DNA of 64,000 bases from Hamadaea tsunoensis DSM 44101. Its GTDB lineage: Bacteria; Actinomycetota; Actinomycetes; Mycobacteriales; Micromonosporaceae. Positions within the stretch are counted from its first letter, which is position 1, and every line of letters starts with the position of its first letter. The translations under genes were made by a program, and so were the position numbers. Below the pieces are notes generated by a model that saw nothing but the letters and a program-made list of their open reading frames with translations, did not search any database and was not told where the DNA came from. This document shows, in pieces, positions 17,450 through 25,654 of this stretch. The stretch is taken from the NCBI RefSeq assembly GCF_000428945.1, contig NZ_AUAX01000004.1, positions 62,001 to 126,000 on the forward strand, read 5' to 3'.

Positions 17450-17863
17450 ATGACCGAGACACCCGACGCGAAGGCCGCCATCGACCACCTGATGACGGCC
17501 TTCCTCGGCGCCTTCGCCAACCCGGGCGGGGGCGCCCCGGACGTCGACGTGATCTACGACCTCTTCCTGCCCGACGGCATGATCATCAGCATGGTCACCG
17601 GTACGCCGGTCGTCTACGACCTGCGCGCGTTCGTCGAACCCCGCCGGGCGATGCTCACCGACGGCACGCTGACCGACTTCCGTGAATGGGAGACGGGGGA
17701 GTCGACGCAGATCTTCCAGTCCGTCGCGCACCGGTTCAGCACCTACAGCAAATGCGGCTACCACCACGGGACGTGGTTCGAGGGCCGGGGCGCGAAGACC
17801 ACCCAGTTCGTGCGTACGCCGGACGGCTGGAAGATCAGCTCCCTGGCCTGGGACGACGTCTGA
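17450..17863 (+). CDS. SnoaL/NTF2-like protein (DUF4440-type)
   Basis: A 137-residue protein with the cone-shaped alpha+beta layout of NTF2-like proteins: an N-terminal helix AAIDHLMTAFLGAFAN, VIYDLFLPDGMIISM, and a C-terminal strand set ending TTQFVRTPDGWKISSLAWD. ATG 17450 follows a TACGCT box by 7 nt with no ribosome binding site, suggesting a leaderless message. The role is unknown; such proteins act as small-molecule enzymes or binding modules. Confidence 0.75.
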   Translation: MTETPDAKAAIDHLMTAFLGAFANPGGGAPDVDVIYDLFLPDGMIISMVTGTPVVYDLRAFVEPRRAMLTDGTLTDFREWETGESTQIFQSVAHRFSTYSKCGYHHGTWFEGRGAKTTQFVRTPDGWKISSLAWDDV

Positions 17864-17919
17864 GCCGCGTACGCCGATACGCCCCGCCGCGGCCCCGGTC
17901 GCTGCGACGATGAGGTGAT

Positions 17920-19443
17920 GTGCGCAGACCCTGCCGAGCGGCCGTGACACAGGCCCAGCCGCTGCGGTGGCGCGCGCTCGGCGTGACCCAGGCCGCCGCG
18001 TTCATGGCGCTGCTCGACGTCAGCATCGTCAACGTGGCGCTGCCGTCGATCGAGAACGACATGTCGGCCTCGCCCGGCAGCGTCCAATGGGTCGTCTCCG
18101 GGTACGCGCTGACCTTCGGCCTCGCCCTCGTCCCGGCCGGCCGCCTGGGCGACAGCCTGGGCCGGCGCCGGATGTTCATGATCGGCGTGGCCGCGTTCGT
18201 GGTCACCAGCGCCCTGACCGGGCTGGCGCCGACGACCGGCCTGCTCGTCGCCGCCCGGCTGCTGCAGGGGCTGGCCGGCGGCACCCTGGTCCCGCAGAAC
18301 TCCGGCCTCATCCAGGAGCTGTTCACCGGGGCCGAACGCGGCCGGGCCTTCGGGATCCTCGGCGCGACCATCGGCCTCGCGACCGCCACCGGCCCGGTCG
18401 TCGGCGGGCTGATCCTGACCGCCGTCACCGGCCCGGACGCGTGGCGCTGGGTGTTCTTCATCAACGTCCCGATCGGCCTGGTCACGCTGTTGCTGGCGCG
18501 CAGGTTCATCCCGACGCCCCGGATCCGCGGGCGTACGCGCGCGGATCTCGACGTGGCCGGCTCGCTCCTGCTGGGCGCGGCGGTCCTGACCCTGCTGCTG
18601 CCGCTCATCGACGCCGGCTCCGGCGGCCTCGGCCCGATCGCCTGGCTCTGGGTGGCCTCGATCCTGCTGTTCGTGGCCTTCGCCCGCTGGGAAGCCCGCA
18701 CGGTACGCGTCGACCGCCAGCCCCTGCTGCACCCGAACCTGCTCAAGATCTCCGGCTTCCTGCCCGGTGCCGTGATCGGGCTCGCCTATTTCGTCGGCTT
18801 CACCGGGATCTGGCTCGTGCTGGCGATGTACTTCCAGCACGGCCTCGGCTTCACGCCGCTGCGCTCGGGCCTGGCGGTGAGCCCGTTCGCGCTGGGCGTG
18901 GCGACCTCCGCGGCGCTCGCCGGCCGCCTGGTCAACCGGGCCGGCCGCTGGCTGACCGTGTGCGGCCTGGTCGCCACCATCGGCGGCCTGGCCGTGACCG
19001 CCTTCGTCCTCAAGGACGCCACCGCCGCGACCGCCTGGCGGCCCTCGATCCCGCTCGCGGTCGCCGGCCTCGGCGGCGGCATGGTCACCTCGCCCAACAT
19101 CACGCTGTCGCTGCAGAACGTCCCTGTCGCGATGGCCGGCGCGGCGGGCGGCGCGCTGCAGACCGCCCAGCGCATCGGCTCGGCGATCGGCACCGCCGTG
19201 CTCGCCACGATCTTCTACCGCCTGCTGAACGCGAGCGGCAACGACTACGCGTCGTCGATCCGCGACACGATCCTGACCGCCGCCGGGATCATGCTGATCG
19301 CCCTGCTGCTCGCCGCCGTAGACCTGCTCCGCAACCGCCGCCCGGCGCCACCGCCCCGGGTCCGGGTCGAGCGGCCCGAGCACGAGGGATCACCACCGTG
19401 CGCGGACGCTCCGGCCGGTGTCGTCACCCATCCGCGCCCCTAA
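17920..19443 (+). CDS. MFS drug exporter, DHA2 (EmrB/QacA) type
   Basis: A 507-residue protein with 14 predicted membrane helices. Motifs include LDVSIVNVALPSIENDM in helix 1, GRLGDSLGRRRMF after helix 2 (the MFS motif A), and LLQGLAGGTLVPQNSGLI. It exports drugs or metabolites using the proton gradient. The start is GTG 17920 or GTG 17944; neither has a strong ribosome site. The 3' 87 bp (19357-19443) are repeated at 21736-21822, where they end a second, truncated frame. No regulator is adjacent. Confidence 0.88.
   Translation: MRRPCRAAVTQAQPLRWRALGVTQAAAFMALLDVSIVNVALPSIENDMSASPGSVQWVVSGYALTFGLALVPAGRLGDSLGRRRMFMIGVAAFVVTSALTGLAPTTGLLVAARLLQGLAGGTLVPQNSGLIQELFTGAERGRAFGILGATIGLATATGPVVGGLILTAVTGPDAWRWVFFINVPIGLVTLLLARRFIPTPRIRGRTRADLDVAGSLLLGAAVLTLLLPLIDAGSGGLGPIAWLWVASILLFVAFARWEARTVRVDRQPLLHPNLLKISGFLPGAVIGLAYFVGFTGIWLVLAMYFQHGLGFTPLRSGLAVSPFALGVATSAALAGRLVNRAGRWLTVCGLVATIGGLAVTAFVLKDATAATAWRPSIPLAVAGLGGGMVTSPNITLSLQNVPVAMAGAAGGALQTAQRIGSAIGTAVLATIFYRLLNASGNDYASSIRDTILTAAGIMLIALLLAAVDLLRNRRPAPPPRVRVERPEHEGSPPCADAPAGVVTHPRP
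19357..19443 (+). repeat. 87-bp direct repeat, copy 1 (3' end of MFS gene)
   Basis: Matches 21736-21822 at 78 of 87 positions, with the same reading frame and TAA end. Eight of the nine differences are synonymous, so the two copies diverged as coding sequence. Copy 1 is the real C-terminus of the exporter. Confidence 0.9.
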
Positions 19444-19470
19444 GCGGCGTAGCTCAGTTGGCTCGGTAGC
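19444..19470 (+). other. tRNA 5'-half-like fragment
   Basis: Directly after the exporter TAA the sequence GCGGCGTAGCTCAGTTGG matches the acceptor/D-arm consensus of ordinary tRNA genes (TAGCTCAGTTGG). The rest of a cloverleaf (closing D stem, anticodon arm, T arm) is not present. It may be a chance match or a scar of an integration or recombination event next to the repeat. Confidence 0.35.
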
Positions 19471-19508
19471 GGCAGGGGGACCTGATCCAGATTCGCGTCG
19501 TGGACTGC

Positions 19509-20288
19509 TTACGGTCCGGCAGGGCCTGTGGTGGCAAACGCCTGCGGTAGTTGTAGGGACCCGGGCTTCGTAGCGTAGGCATAGTCGACCCGCAACTGCC
19601 ACCGGCAGTACTGCCGCTTGGCAACGGCAGCGATGTCGACTTCCTGTAGATACCCGATGTCCGAGGTGCGTGGGTTCAAGACAAGCCTCATCGCATGAGG
19701 CCCGTTGAAGAAGTCCTCCCCGGCATGTTCCGAGCCGGCCGGATAGCGTAGGACCGGGTGGGGATCGTCCAGGTCAAGGTCGAGGCGCAACTTTGCCTCG
19801 ACACCTCCTTGATGTTGGAAAAGGTTCAGCGTGCCGGAAAGGGGCATCTGGCACCTCACGCTGATCACCGCGATGTTCACTATGTCGATCTCACGCTGGC
19901 GACGGCTGACGAAGCTCAGTTCCATGAACGTCTTTTCCAGGTCAGCCTGATCGGTACCGTTTGAGACCCAGTATGTCGGATCATAGGAACTGCCTGGGTC
20001 CAGCGACACCGCGACGCTTATCGGCTCGCCGGCCGCGAACTTGTCTGCTAGTTCCGCTGGTAGCAGATGGCTTTCCGCCAAATGGGTTAGGAATTGGGAG
20101 ACCTGGGTGGCGGCAACCGCGACGACAAGGGCGATGAGCCACGCAATCGGCTTGCGGGCATATCGACTGAGCCGCGCGATGAAGGGCGCGACGGAAGGCT
20201 GAGCTCCCGTTGCCGACGGCTGCATTGCGGGCGTTGCCTTCACTACGTGCATCGCAGAGGGCGACTTCTTCTTGCGTCTACCTGACAT
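19509..20288 (-). CDS. Single-pass membrane protein of unknown function
   Basis: A 259-residue protein with a basic N-terminal tail (SGRRKKKSPS), one membrane helix at about residues 43-62 (KPIAWLIALVVAVAATQVS) and a large extracytoplasmic beta-rich domain (70-259). The ATG at 20288 overlaps the end of the upstream polytopic membrane gene by 11 nt, so the two are co-translated. Third-position GC is lower than in the flanking exporter genes. The family is not recognised; the pair may form a membrane complex. Confidence 0.6.
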   Translation of the reverse strand: MSGRRKKKSPSAMHVVKATPAMQPSATGAQPSVAPFIARLSRYARKPIAWLIALVVAVAATQVSQFLTHLAESHLLPAELADKFAAGEPISVAVSLDPGSSYDPTYWVSNGTDQADLEKTFMELSFVSRRQREIDIVNIAVISVRCQMPLSGTLNLFQHQGGVEAKLRLDLDLDDPHPVLRYPAGSEHAGEDFFNGPHAMRLVLNPRTSDIGYLQEVDIAAVAKRQYCRWQLRVDYAYATKPGSLQLPQAFATTGPAGP

Positions 20289-21297
20289 GGTCGTTCCCCT
20301 TCTCCTCGGCACGGGCGGTGTGCCTGTGGTATGCCCAAGCGAACGCCAGGCCGCACAGCAGCCCGACGATCAACGCCGCGCGTAGTGCCTCAACGAGATC
20401 GAGCATCGCGTGCAACAGCAGGTGATCGAGGTTGGAGGGCGAGCCTGGTGGCAAGATGGTCCGCAACCCGCCGATGATCATTGCGGTAAGCATGGCCATC
20501 CACCAGCCCACCAGTGCAGCCACCATCAATGGGATCGCATCGAGCCGTTGGACGATCTGACGAGTCAGCACAGTTACGGCGATTCCCGCGACCACCCAGG
20601 GGAGGGCGTCGAACAGCCACTGGTCGACCTGCTGTCCGGGCGCGGGCACCACGGACAATACGTGGAGTTGTGGGTTCCACATGACGATGAACCACCCCAC
20701 CGATCCGGGACCGCCGGTGGGGTCGTGCGGGGGAAGCATCGGCCAGGCGGCTGCCGCCAGAAGCATCACTCCTGCCGGTGTCGCGGCAAGAGCCCAAGGG
20801 ACACGGCGGGGGGTCGTGGTGTGCTCCTGGGCACTTGACATGGCCATGTTGACGACGGTCAGCCCAAGGGCTGGAAGCCATCCGGCGAAGAATGCATACA
20901 GCTCACCAGATGGTGCCTGGGCGAGGATGAAGCCGGCAGACAAATCGTGAACGAAGGCTGCCAGGCACACAGCGGCCGTCAACGCCGACCATGCTGTTAG
21001 GAAGAACACGAGATGATCGCCGGGGCGCTGTGCCGGCCGCAGGTACCGCGCCACGGCGTACAGAAAGACGGACCCGATCAGTAGGTACAACCAGGTCGCG
21101 GTGATGTCTCGGCCCAGGAACGCAACACCCAGTACGTAGCTGTTGATCATTCCCGCCAATGGCCCGTCCGTGAACGACGAGGGTTGCATCTGGCGCTGCA
21201 GCAGCAACTGAAACCGCGGAGTATTGACCAAAAGCGCGAAGCCGAGGGTGACGAACAAGAACGTCCCGCAGACCGTCCAGGGCCGTGCCCGTCTCAT
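20278..21297 (-). CDS. Polytopic membrane protein of unknown function
   Basis: A 339-residue integral membrane protein with about eight hydrophobic helices, for example WTVCGTFLFVTLGFALLV near the start and LIVGLLCGLAFAWAYH near the end. I use ATG 21297; a GTG two codons upstream is an alternative. No transporter, enzyme or sensor motif is visible. It is the first gene of a two-gene unit with the single-pass protein downstream. Both lie inside the segment bounded by the 87-bp repeat, and both have lower GC at third positions than the exporters outside. Confidence 0.6.
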   Translation of the reverse strand: MRRARPWTVCGTFLFVTLGFALLVNTPRFQLLLQRQMQPSSFTDGPLAGMINSYVLGVAFLGRDITATWLYLLIGSVFLYAVARYLRPAQRPGDHLVFFLTAWSALTAAVCLAAFVHDLSAGFILAQAPSGELYAFFAGWLPALGLTVVNMAMSSAQEHTTTPRRVPWALAATPAGVMLLAAAAWPMLPPHDPTGGPGSVGWFIVMWNPQLHVLSVVPAPGQQVDQWLFDALPWVVAGIAVTVLTRQIVQRLDAIPLMVAALVGWWMAMLTAMIIGGLRTILPPGSPSNLDHLLLHAMLDLVEALRAALIVGLLCGLAFAWAYHRHTARAEEKGNDHVR

Positions 21298-21317
21298 GCC
21301 CACAATGTATTTAGCCG

Positions 21318-21735
21318 TTACCCTCCGCGGAACTGGGCAGCGGTCACGTGTGCCTGGAAGGGCATCGGAGCGAGCCGGACCGACATAGCCTGGCCGCCAT
21401 TCCGATCGCCGAGGCTGACGACCGGCCGGGCCTGCCCAGGGAACCGCGGCGGTTCATCGGGCGAAGTCGCGAACATCCAGAGTTCCCTGATTGCAGGCGA
21501 CATAGACCAGCCCGTCCGGCGTGACCGCGACACCCGGCGGGCCGTCTGGCGGAACCCGGATCGGCCGCCGTAGCTGATATACCCTCTGCGGCTATTGCCT
21601 GTTCCTCGGGAGAAACACTTTTCTGTGATGGTCGTCGGTCAGATAGCAGCGGTTGGTGTCGACGGGGTCTGCAGCGACGTTGCCGATGCCGGCCCCTTCG
21701 TCGATCTCCGCAACCGGTGGCCCGTGATGGCGCCT
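21318..21735 (-). pseudogene. Beta-propeller (YVTN/NHL-like) protein remnant
   Basis: Minus-strand reading gives repeated propeller blades: PVAEIDEGAGIGNVAADP, VDTNRCYLTDDHHRKVFL, then an in-frame TAG, then PPGVAVTPDGLVYVACNQG, then (after a frameshift near 21485) LWMFATSPDEPPRFPGQ and a C-terminal end near 21318. The V.VDP..NR.Y.T pattern and GPPGVAVTPDGxVYVA are typical of YVTN/SMP-30-like blades. The single stop plus shift and the missing N-terminus mark it as a pseudogene. Confidence 0.5.
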
Positions 21736-21822
21736 CGGGTCCGGGTCGAGCGGCCCGAGCATGAAGGATCACCATCGTGCGCGGACGCCCCAGCCGGGGT
21801 GGTCACCCATCCGCGTCCGTAA
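21736..21822 (+). repeat. 87-bp direct repeat, copy 2 (orphan 3' end of an MFS gene)
   Basis: Encodes VRVERPEHEGSPSCADAPAG plus the same terminal residues as the exporter ending at 19443. Upstream of 21736 the frame is not exporter-like, so this is the tail of a lost paralogue. It overlaps the 3' end of the TetR gene on the other strand. Confidence 0.85.
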
Positions 21823-22447
21823 TTCGGGTGCCATTGTGGACCGCGGGCTTGGGGAACAGTCCCGCCGTCAACAGTTCCGCCGCCTTCAGCGCGGCAGTGA
21901 GGATGTCGGCCTCCTGGGCGCCGGTGTTCTGGGCCGCGAGAACGGTGACCTGTCCGGCCAGCAGCGCCATCCGTGCCCGCAACTGATCGGCCAGCGGCGC
22001 ATCCGGACCGAGCAGCAGTTCCACCGCTTGTTGCAGCCGCTGGGTGAGGGCGGAACGGTCGACGGGCAGGGCGGTGGGGTTGGCTGCTGCGAAGCGAACC
22101 ACGGGCAGCGCCCGTCCCACGGTTTCGGTGACCCAGTCGGCGAGCAGATCCGTGGAACGCCGAGGTGACGGCGGCCTGCGGGCGGCTTCGGCGAGCAGGT
22201 CGTCGAGCGCCCGGAGGTTCTCTTCGAGCAGGCTCGCGATGATCGCTTCCTTGCCGGAGAAGTGGTAGTACAGGGCTGCCTTGGTGATCCCGAGGTGCTC
22301 GGCGATCTCGCGCATCGAGGTGGCGTCATAGCCGCGTTCGGTGAACAGGGCCAGCGCGACATGTTGGATCTCGGCCCGGGTGCCGCCTCGCCTGCGGGCG
22401 TTACCGGACTCGGGGTTCCCGGCTTCGCCGACTGTGTGCATTGCCAC
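21803..22447 (-). CDS. TetR family transcriptional repressor
   Basis: A 214-residue regulator. The N-terminal helix-turn-helix (about residues 27-70) reads IQHVALALFTERGYDATSMR and then HLGITKAALYYHFSGKEAII. The C-terminal helices (80-205) form the ligand-binding part. It starts at GTG 22447 or ATG 22441, facing a DHA2 exporter gene across a 43-bp palindrome (22512-22554), the normal arrangement for drug-inducible repression. Its last codons are encoded on the complement of the exporter-tail repeat. Confidence 0.88.
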   Translation of the reverse strand: MAMHTVGEAGNPESGNARRRGGTRAEIQHVALALFTERGYDATSMREIAEHLGITKAALYYHFSGKEAIIASLLEENLRALDDLLAEAARRPPSPRRSTDLLADWVTETVGRALPVVRFAAANPTALPVDRSALTQRLQQAVELLLGPDAPLADQLRARMALLAGQVTVLAAQNTGAQEADILTAALKAAELLTAGLFPKPAVHNGTRITDADG

Positions 22448-22511
22448 ATTTCCCCCGTGAATAGGGCGGCTACCTGGGTTTTGTCGATCATACCGGTGCC
22501 CGCCCTCCTTG

Positions 22512-22554
22512 CTTACCGGTCGGTCAGCAAGTAACTTGCTAGCCGACCGGTAAG
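22512..22554. promoter_or_regulatory. 43-bp palindrome, probable TetR operator
   Basis: The sequence from CTTACCGGTCGG to CCGACCGGTAAG is symmetric about 22533, with 19 of 21 pairs matching. An inner perfect palindrome (AGCAAG TAA CTTGCT) lies at 22526-22540. It sits between the divergent TetR and exporter starts, 26 nt upstream of the exporter GTG. The size suggests two dimers bound cooperatively. Confidence 0.75.
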
Positions 22555-22579
22555 TTGTGCACAGGAAGAGGTCCGCGCC

Positions 22580-24172
22580 GTGACGGCACCAAGCACCACA
22601 TCAGGCGAGGTTGCGACCCCGCCGCTCGGCGGCGGGCTGGGCTTCAGTCACCGCCAGATCCTGGCCACCATGAGCGGCCTGGTCATCGCCATGCTCCTGG
22701 CGATGCTCGACAACATGATCGTCGCTCCCGCGCTGCCGACCATCGTCGGCGAACTCGGCGGTCTCAACCACCTGGCCTGGGTCACGACCGGCTACATCCT
22801 CGCCTCCACCGTGTCCACCCCGATCTGGGGCAAGCTCGGCGACCTCTACGGGCGCCGCTCCACCTTCCTGGCGTCGGTGGCCCTGTTCCTGCTCGGCTCG
22901 GCGCTGTGCGGCATGGCCCAGAACATGGCCGAACTCGTGGGCTTCCGGGCACTGCAGGGCCTGGCCGGCGGCGGCCTGATGGTCGGCGTCCTGTCGATCA
23001 TCGGCCAGATGATCCCGCCCCGTGACCGCAGCAAGTACCAGGGCCTGATGATGGCCGTCATGCCGGTCGCGATGATCGGCGGCCCGCTCATCGGCGGGTT
23101 CATCACCGACAACCTGTCCTGGCGGTGGGCGTTCTACGTCAACCTGCCCCTCGGCGCGATCGCCCTGACGGTTTGCTGGTTCACCCTGCGCAAGCTGCCC
23201 AAGGGCACGGGCAGGGCCCGTATCGACTGGCTCGGCACCGGCCTGCTCACCATCTGGATCACCGCGCTGGTCCTCATCGCGAGCTGGGGCGGCACCCAGT
23301 ACGCCTGGGGCTCGCCGCAGATTCTCGGCCTGCTGGCGCTGACCGTCGTCGGTTTCGTGGCGTTCATCTTCGTGCAGCGCCGGGTCGCTGAACCGATCAT
23401 GCCGCTGCGGGTGTTCCGCAGCCGCAACTTCAACCTCGCCGGTGCCGTCGCGTTCATCTCCGGCTTCGCGATGTTCGGCACCATCGCCTTCCTGCCCCAG
23501 TACCAGCAGTTCGTTCAGGGGGCCTCGGCCACCAACAGCGGCCTGCTGCTGATGCCGATGATGATCGCGGCCATGGTCGTCAGCCTCGCCGGCGGCGTCC
23601 TGATCAGCAAGACCGGCAACTACAAGTGGCTGCCCGTCGTCGGCACCACCCTGGTCACGGTCGGGCTGGGCCTGTTCGCCACCCTGACGACCACGACGTC
23701 CACCACCATGACCGGCCTGTACATGGTGGTCATCGGTGCGGGCATGGGCGCCATGATGCAGACGAGCACCCTCATCGCCCAGAACAGCATCGAACTGCGC
23801 GACATGGGCGCCGGTACCGGAGCCTCCACCTTCCTGCGCAACATGGGCAGCTCGCTCGGTGTAGCGCTCCTCGGGGCGATCTACACCAACCACCTGACCA
23901 GCACTCTGGCCGGCGCCGGGGCCGCCGGCGGCACCTCGACGGCCACGCTGACCCCGCAGACGCTGCGCAGCCTGCCGCAGGCCGCTCGCGAGCTGTTCCA
24001 GCACGCTGTCACCGACGGTGTCACCGCGCTGTTCATGGCCGGCGCCGTCGTGGCCGCGGCCGGCATCGTGATCGCGCTGTTCATCAAGCAGGTCCCGCTG
24101 CGTACGGCGGTCGCGCCGGCCCGCACCGTGGAGGCCCCGGTGGACGCCGAGCGGGAACTGGTCGCCGGCTGA
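22580..24172 (+). CDS. MFS drug exporter, DHA2 (EmrB/QacA) type
   Basis: A 530-residue exporter with 14 predicted helices: ATMSGLVIAMLLAMLDNMIV at helix 1, WGKLGDLYGRRSTF after helix 2 (motif A), and FRALQGLAGGGLMVG in motif C territory. GTG 22580 is preceded by AGGAAGAGG. It is divergent from the TetR repressor and presumably repressed by it. It shares the family but not the C-terminal tail sequence of the exporter at 17920, so it is not the source of the 87-bp repeat. Confidence 0.9.
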   Translation: MTAPSTTSGEVATPPLGGGLGFSHRQILATMSGLVIAMLLAMLDNMIVAPALPTIVGELGGLNHLAWVTTGYILASTVSTPIWGKLGDLYGRRSTFLASVALFLLGSALCGMAQNMAELVGFRALQGLAGGGLMVGVLSIIGQMIPPRDRSKYQGLMMAVMPVAMIGGPLIGGFITDNLSWRWAFYVNLPLGAIALTVCWFTLRKLPKGTGRARIDWLGTGLLTIWITALVLIASWGGTQYAWGSPQILGLLALTVVGFVAFIFVQRRVAEPIMPLRVFRSRNFNLAGAVAFISGFAMFGTIAFLPQYQQFVQGASATNSGLLLMPMMIAAMVVSLAGGVLISKTGNYKWLPVVGTTLVTVGLGLFATLTTTTSTTMTGLYMVVIGAGMGAMMQTSTLIAQNSIELRDMGAGTGASTFLRNMGSSLGVALLGAIYTNHLTSTLAGAGAAGGTSTATLTPQTLRSLPQAARELFQHAVTDGVTALFMAGAVVAAAGIVIALFIKQVPLRTAVAPARTVEAPVDAERELVAG

Positions 24173-24186
24173 CGGATTGCATGACC

Positions 24187-24226
24187 GGCTGGGGTCGGAG
24201 CATCGGATGGTGCCTCGACCCCAGCC
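24187..24226. terminator. 11-bp perfect hairpin between convergent genes
   Basis: GGCTGGGGTCG pairs with CGACCCCAGCC across an 18-nt loop, between the exporter end (24172) and the end of the minus-strand secreted protein gene (24255). No T tract follows on either strand; the position suggests a bidirectional terminator. Confidence 0.6.
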
Positions 24227-24254
24227 GTCGGCCCCGGCGCGAGGAGGAGCAGGG

Positions 24255-25502
24255 TCAGGGAACCTTCGCGGAGAAGACGAAGCGGTTGTTGCCCTCGTTG
24301 ATCCCCCACAGCCGCGCTGCCGATCCGTTGTACGCAGGCTGGAACGACAGGTTCTCCAGGCCCCCGTTGACCGTGGTCTGCTGATGCGGCGCCTGGCCGG
24401 GAACGGCCTTGTGGATGCACGTGCCGCTGCCGCCGGCGCAGGTTCCCGACAGGTACCAGTTGGTTCCGTCGCTGGCCGCGCCCTGCATGTGCCAGATCGG
24501 CGACGTGTACGCCTCGTCCGCGTGCACGAGTCCGTCGGTCCCGAGGAGCGGCAGTGCCGTCAGGAAGTTCATCGGCCAGCGGATGGCGCGCCCGCCCGCG
24601 GAGTCGGCGGCCACGAACTCGGTCGACACCATCGTGTCGCGGTTGGCGCCGCGGCGGTCGAGGCTGATCGAGTTGAGGCAGGGACGCGTACCCGTGACGG
24701 GTGTGCAGCCGATGTACTTGCCGTCGGTGGGAACGTAGTCCGGGTAGTACTCGCCCATCATCGGCAGCGCGTAGCGGTGCCAGCGGGCGCTGGGGGCGGC
24801 GGTGCCGTCGGTACCGAGACCGATGTCCTCGGCCGACCGCGTCATGGTCCACAGGTGGCTGAGGCTGAACGCGTGCAGCCGGCCGCCGTTGGCGACCAGG
24901 AGCGAGTCGCCGTACCAGACGACGCCGTCGGCGTGGTTGAAGTTGAAGGGCGCGAACGTGTCGACGCCGTTGACGGTGACCGGCACGACCAGCAGCACGT
25001 CGCGGAACTTCAGGTGAGCGGTGTCGGTGTAGTCGACGAAGGTCAGCCGCGCGAAGGCGTCGGAGTCCTGGATGCCGTGCCAGCTCGCGACGGCGATGCG
25101 GCGGCCCTCCCAGACCAGGTTCGGCTGGGCGTCCCAGGAACCGCTCAGGCCCTGCGGCCGCCAGTTCGCGGTGTCCCAGTCGTCGTCGGCCGGGTCCCAG
25201 CAGAACCCGGTCGGCGCCAGCGTCGTGACGATGCCCGTCGGATGGCACAGGCCCCAGGTGGGATGAAAGTCCTGAGGTCCGTCGATCGCCGCGCCGAGCG
25301 ACGCCGGCCTGGTCACGGTGCCCGCGGCTTCCAGACGATCAATGATCTTGCGGTTCGTGTCGAAGCTCTTGCCCGGATCGAGCACGAACGAGGTCGCGTC
25401 GATGGAGGCGAAGGCGGCGGCCGCCTGGGCGGGGGAGGGTGGGAGCAGGGTCGCCGACAGGAGCAGGAACGTGCAGGCGGCGGCGATACGGGTTCGGCGC
25501 AT
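24255..25502 (-). CDS. Secreted protein of unknown function
   Basis: A 415-residue exported protein. The N-terminus has a Sec signal peptide (RRTRIAAACTFLLLSATLL, cleavage after AQA at about residue 28). The mature part is rich in Trp, Gly, Asp and Asn with recurring blocks such as PNLVWEGRRIAVASWHG, DGVVWYGDSLLVANGG and LWGINEGNNRF, which suggests a beta-propeller. Paired cysteines (GLCHPT, GFCWDP, GTCAGG, GTCIHK) fit extracellular disulfides. No catalytic motif is visible. It stands alone, facing the phosphotransferase gene. Confidence 0.7.
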   Translation of the reverse strand: MRRTRIAAACTFLLLSATLLPPSPAQAAAAFASIDATSFVLDPGKSFDTNRKIIDRLEAAGTVTRPASLGAAIDGPQDFHPTWGLCHPTGIVTTLAPTGFCWDPADDDWDTANWRPQGLSGSWDAQPNLVWEGRRIAVASWHGIQDSDAFARLTFVDYTDTAHLKFRDVLLVVPVTVNGVDTFAPFNFNHADGVVWYGDSLLVANGGRLHAFSLSHLWTMTRSAEDIGLGTDGTAAPSARWHRYALPMMGEYYPDYVPTDGKYIGCTPVTGTRPCLNSISLDRRGANRDTMVSTEFVAADSAGGRAIRWPMNFLTALPLLGTDGLVHADEAYTSPIWHMQGAASDGTNWYLSGTCAGGSGTCIHKAVPGQAPHQQTTVNGGLENLSFQPAYNGSAARLWGINEGNNRFVFSAKVP

Positions 25503-25654
25503 GACTACCTCCGGGGGAGTGGTCCGATGATCACCATACCGACCACAGTAGACACACGCGGGCGCGCGCGTCGACGGGCGTGATCAACGGAACCGGCCCC
25601 GGTACGCCCGGAAACGGGTTGGACCGTGCGGGTGGGGGCGGTTAGATTCGCGCC

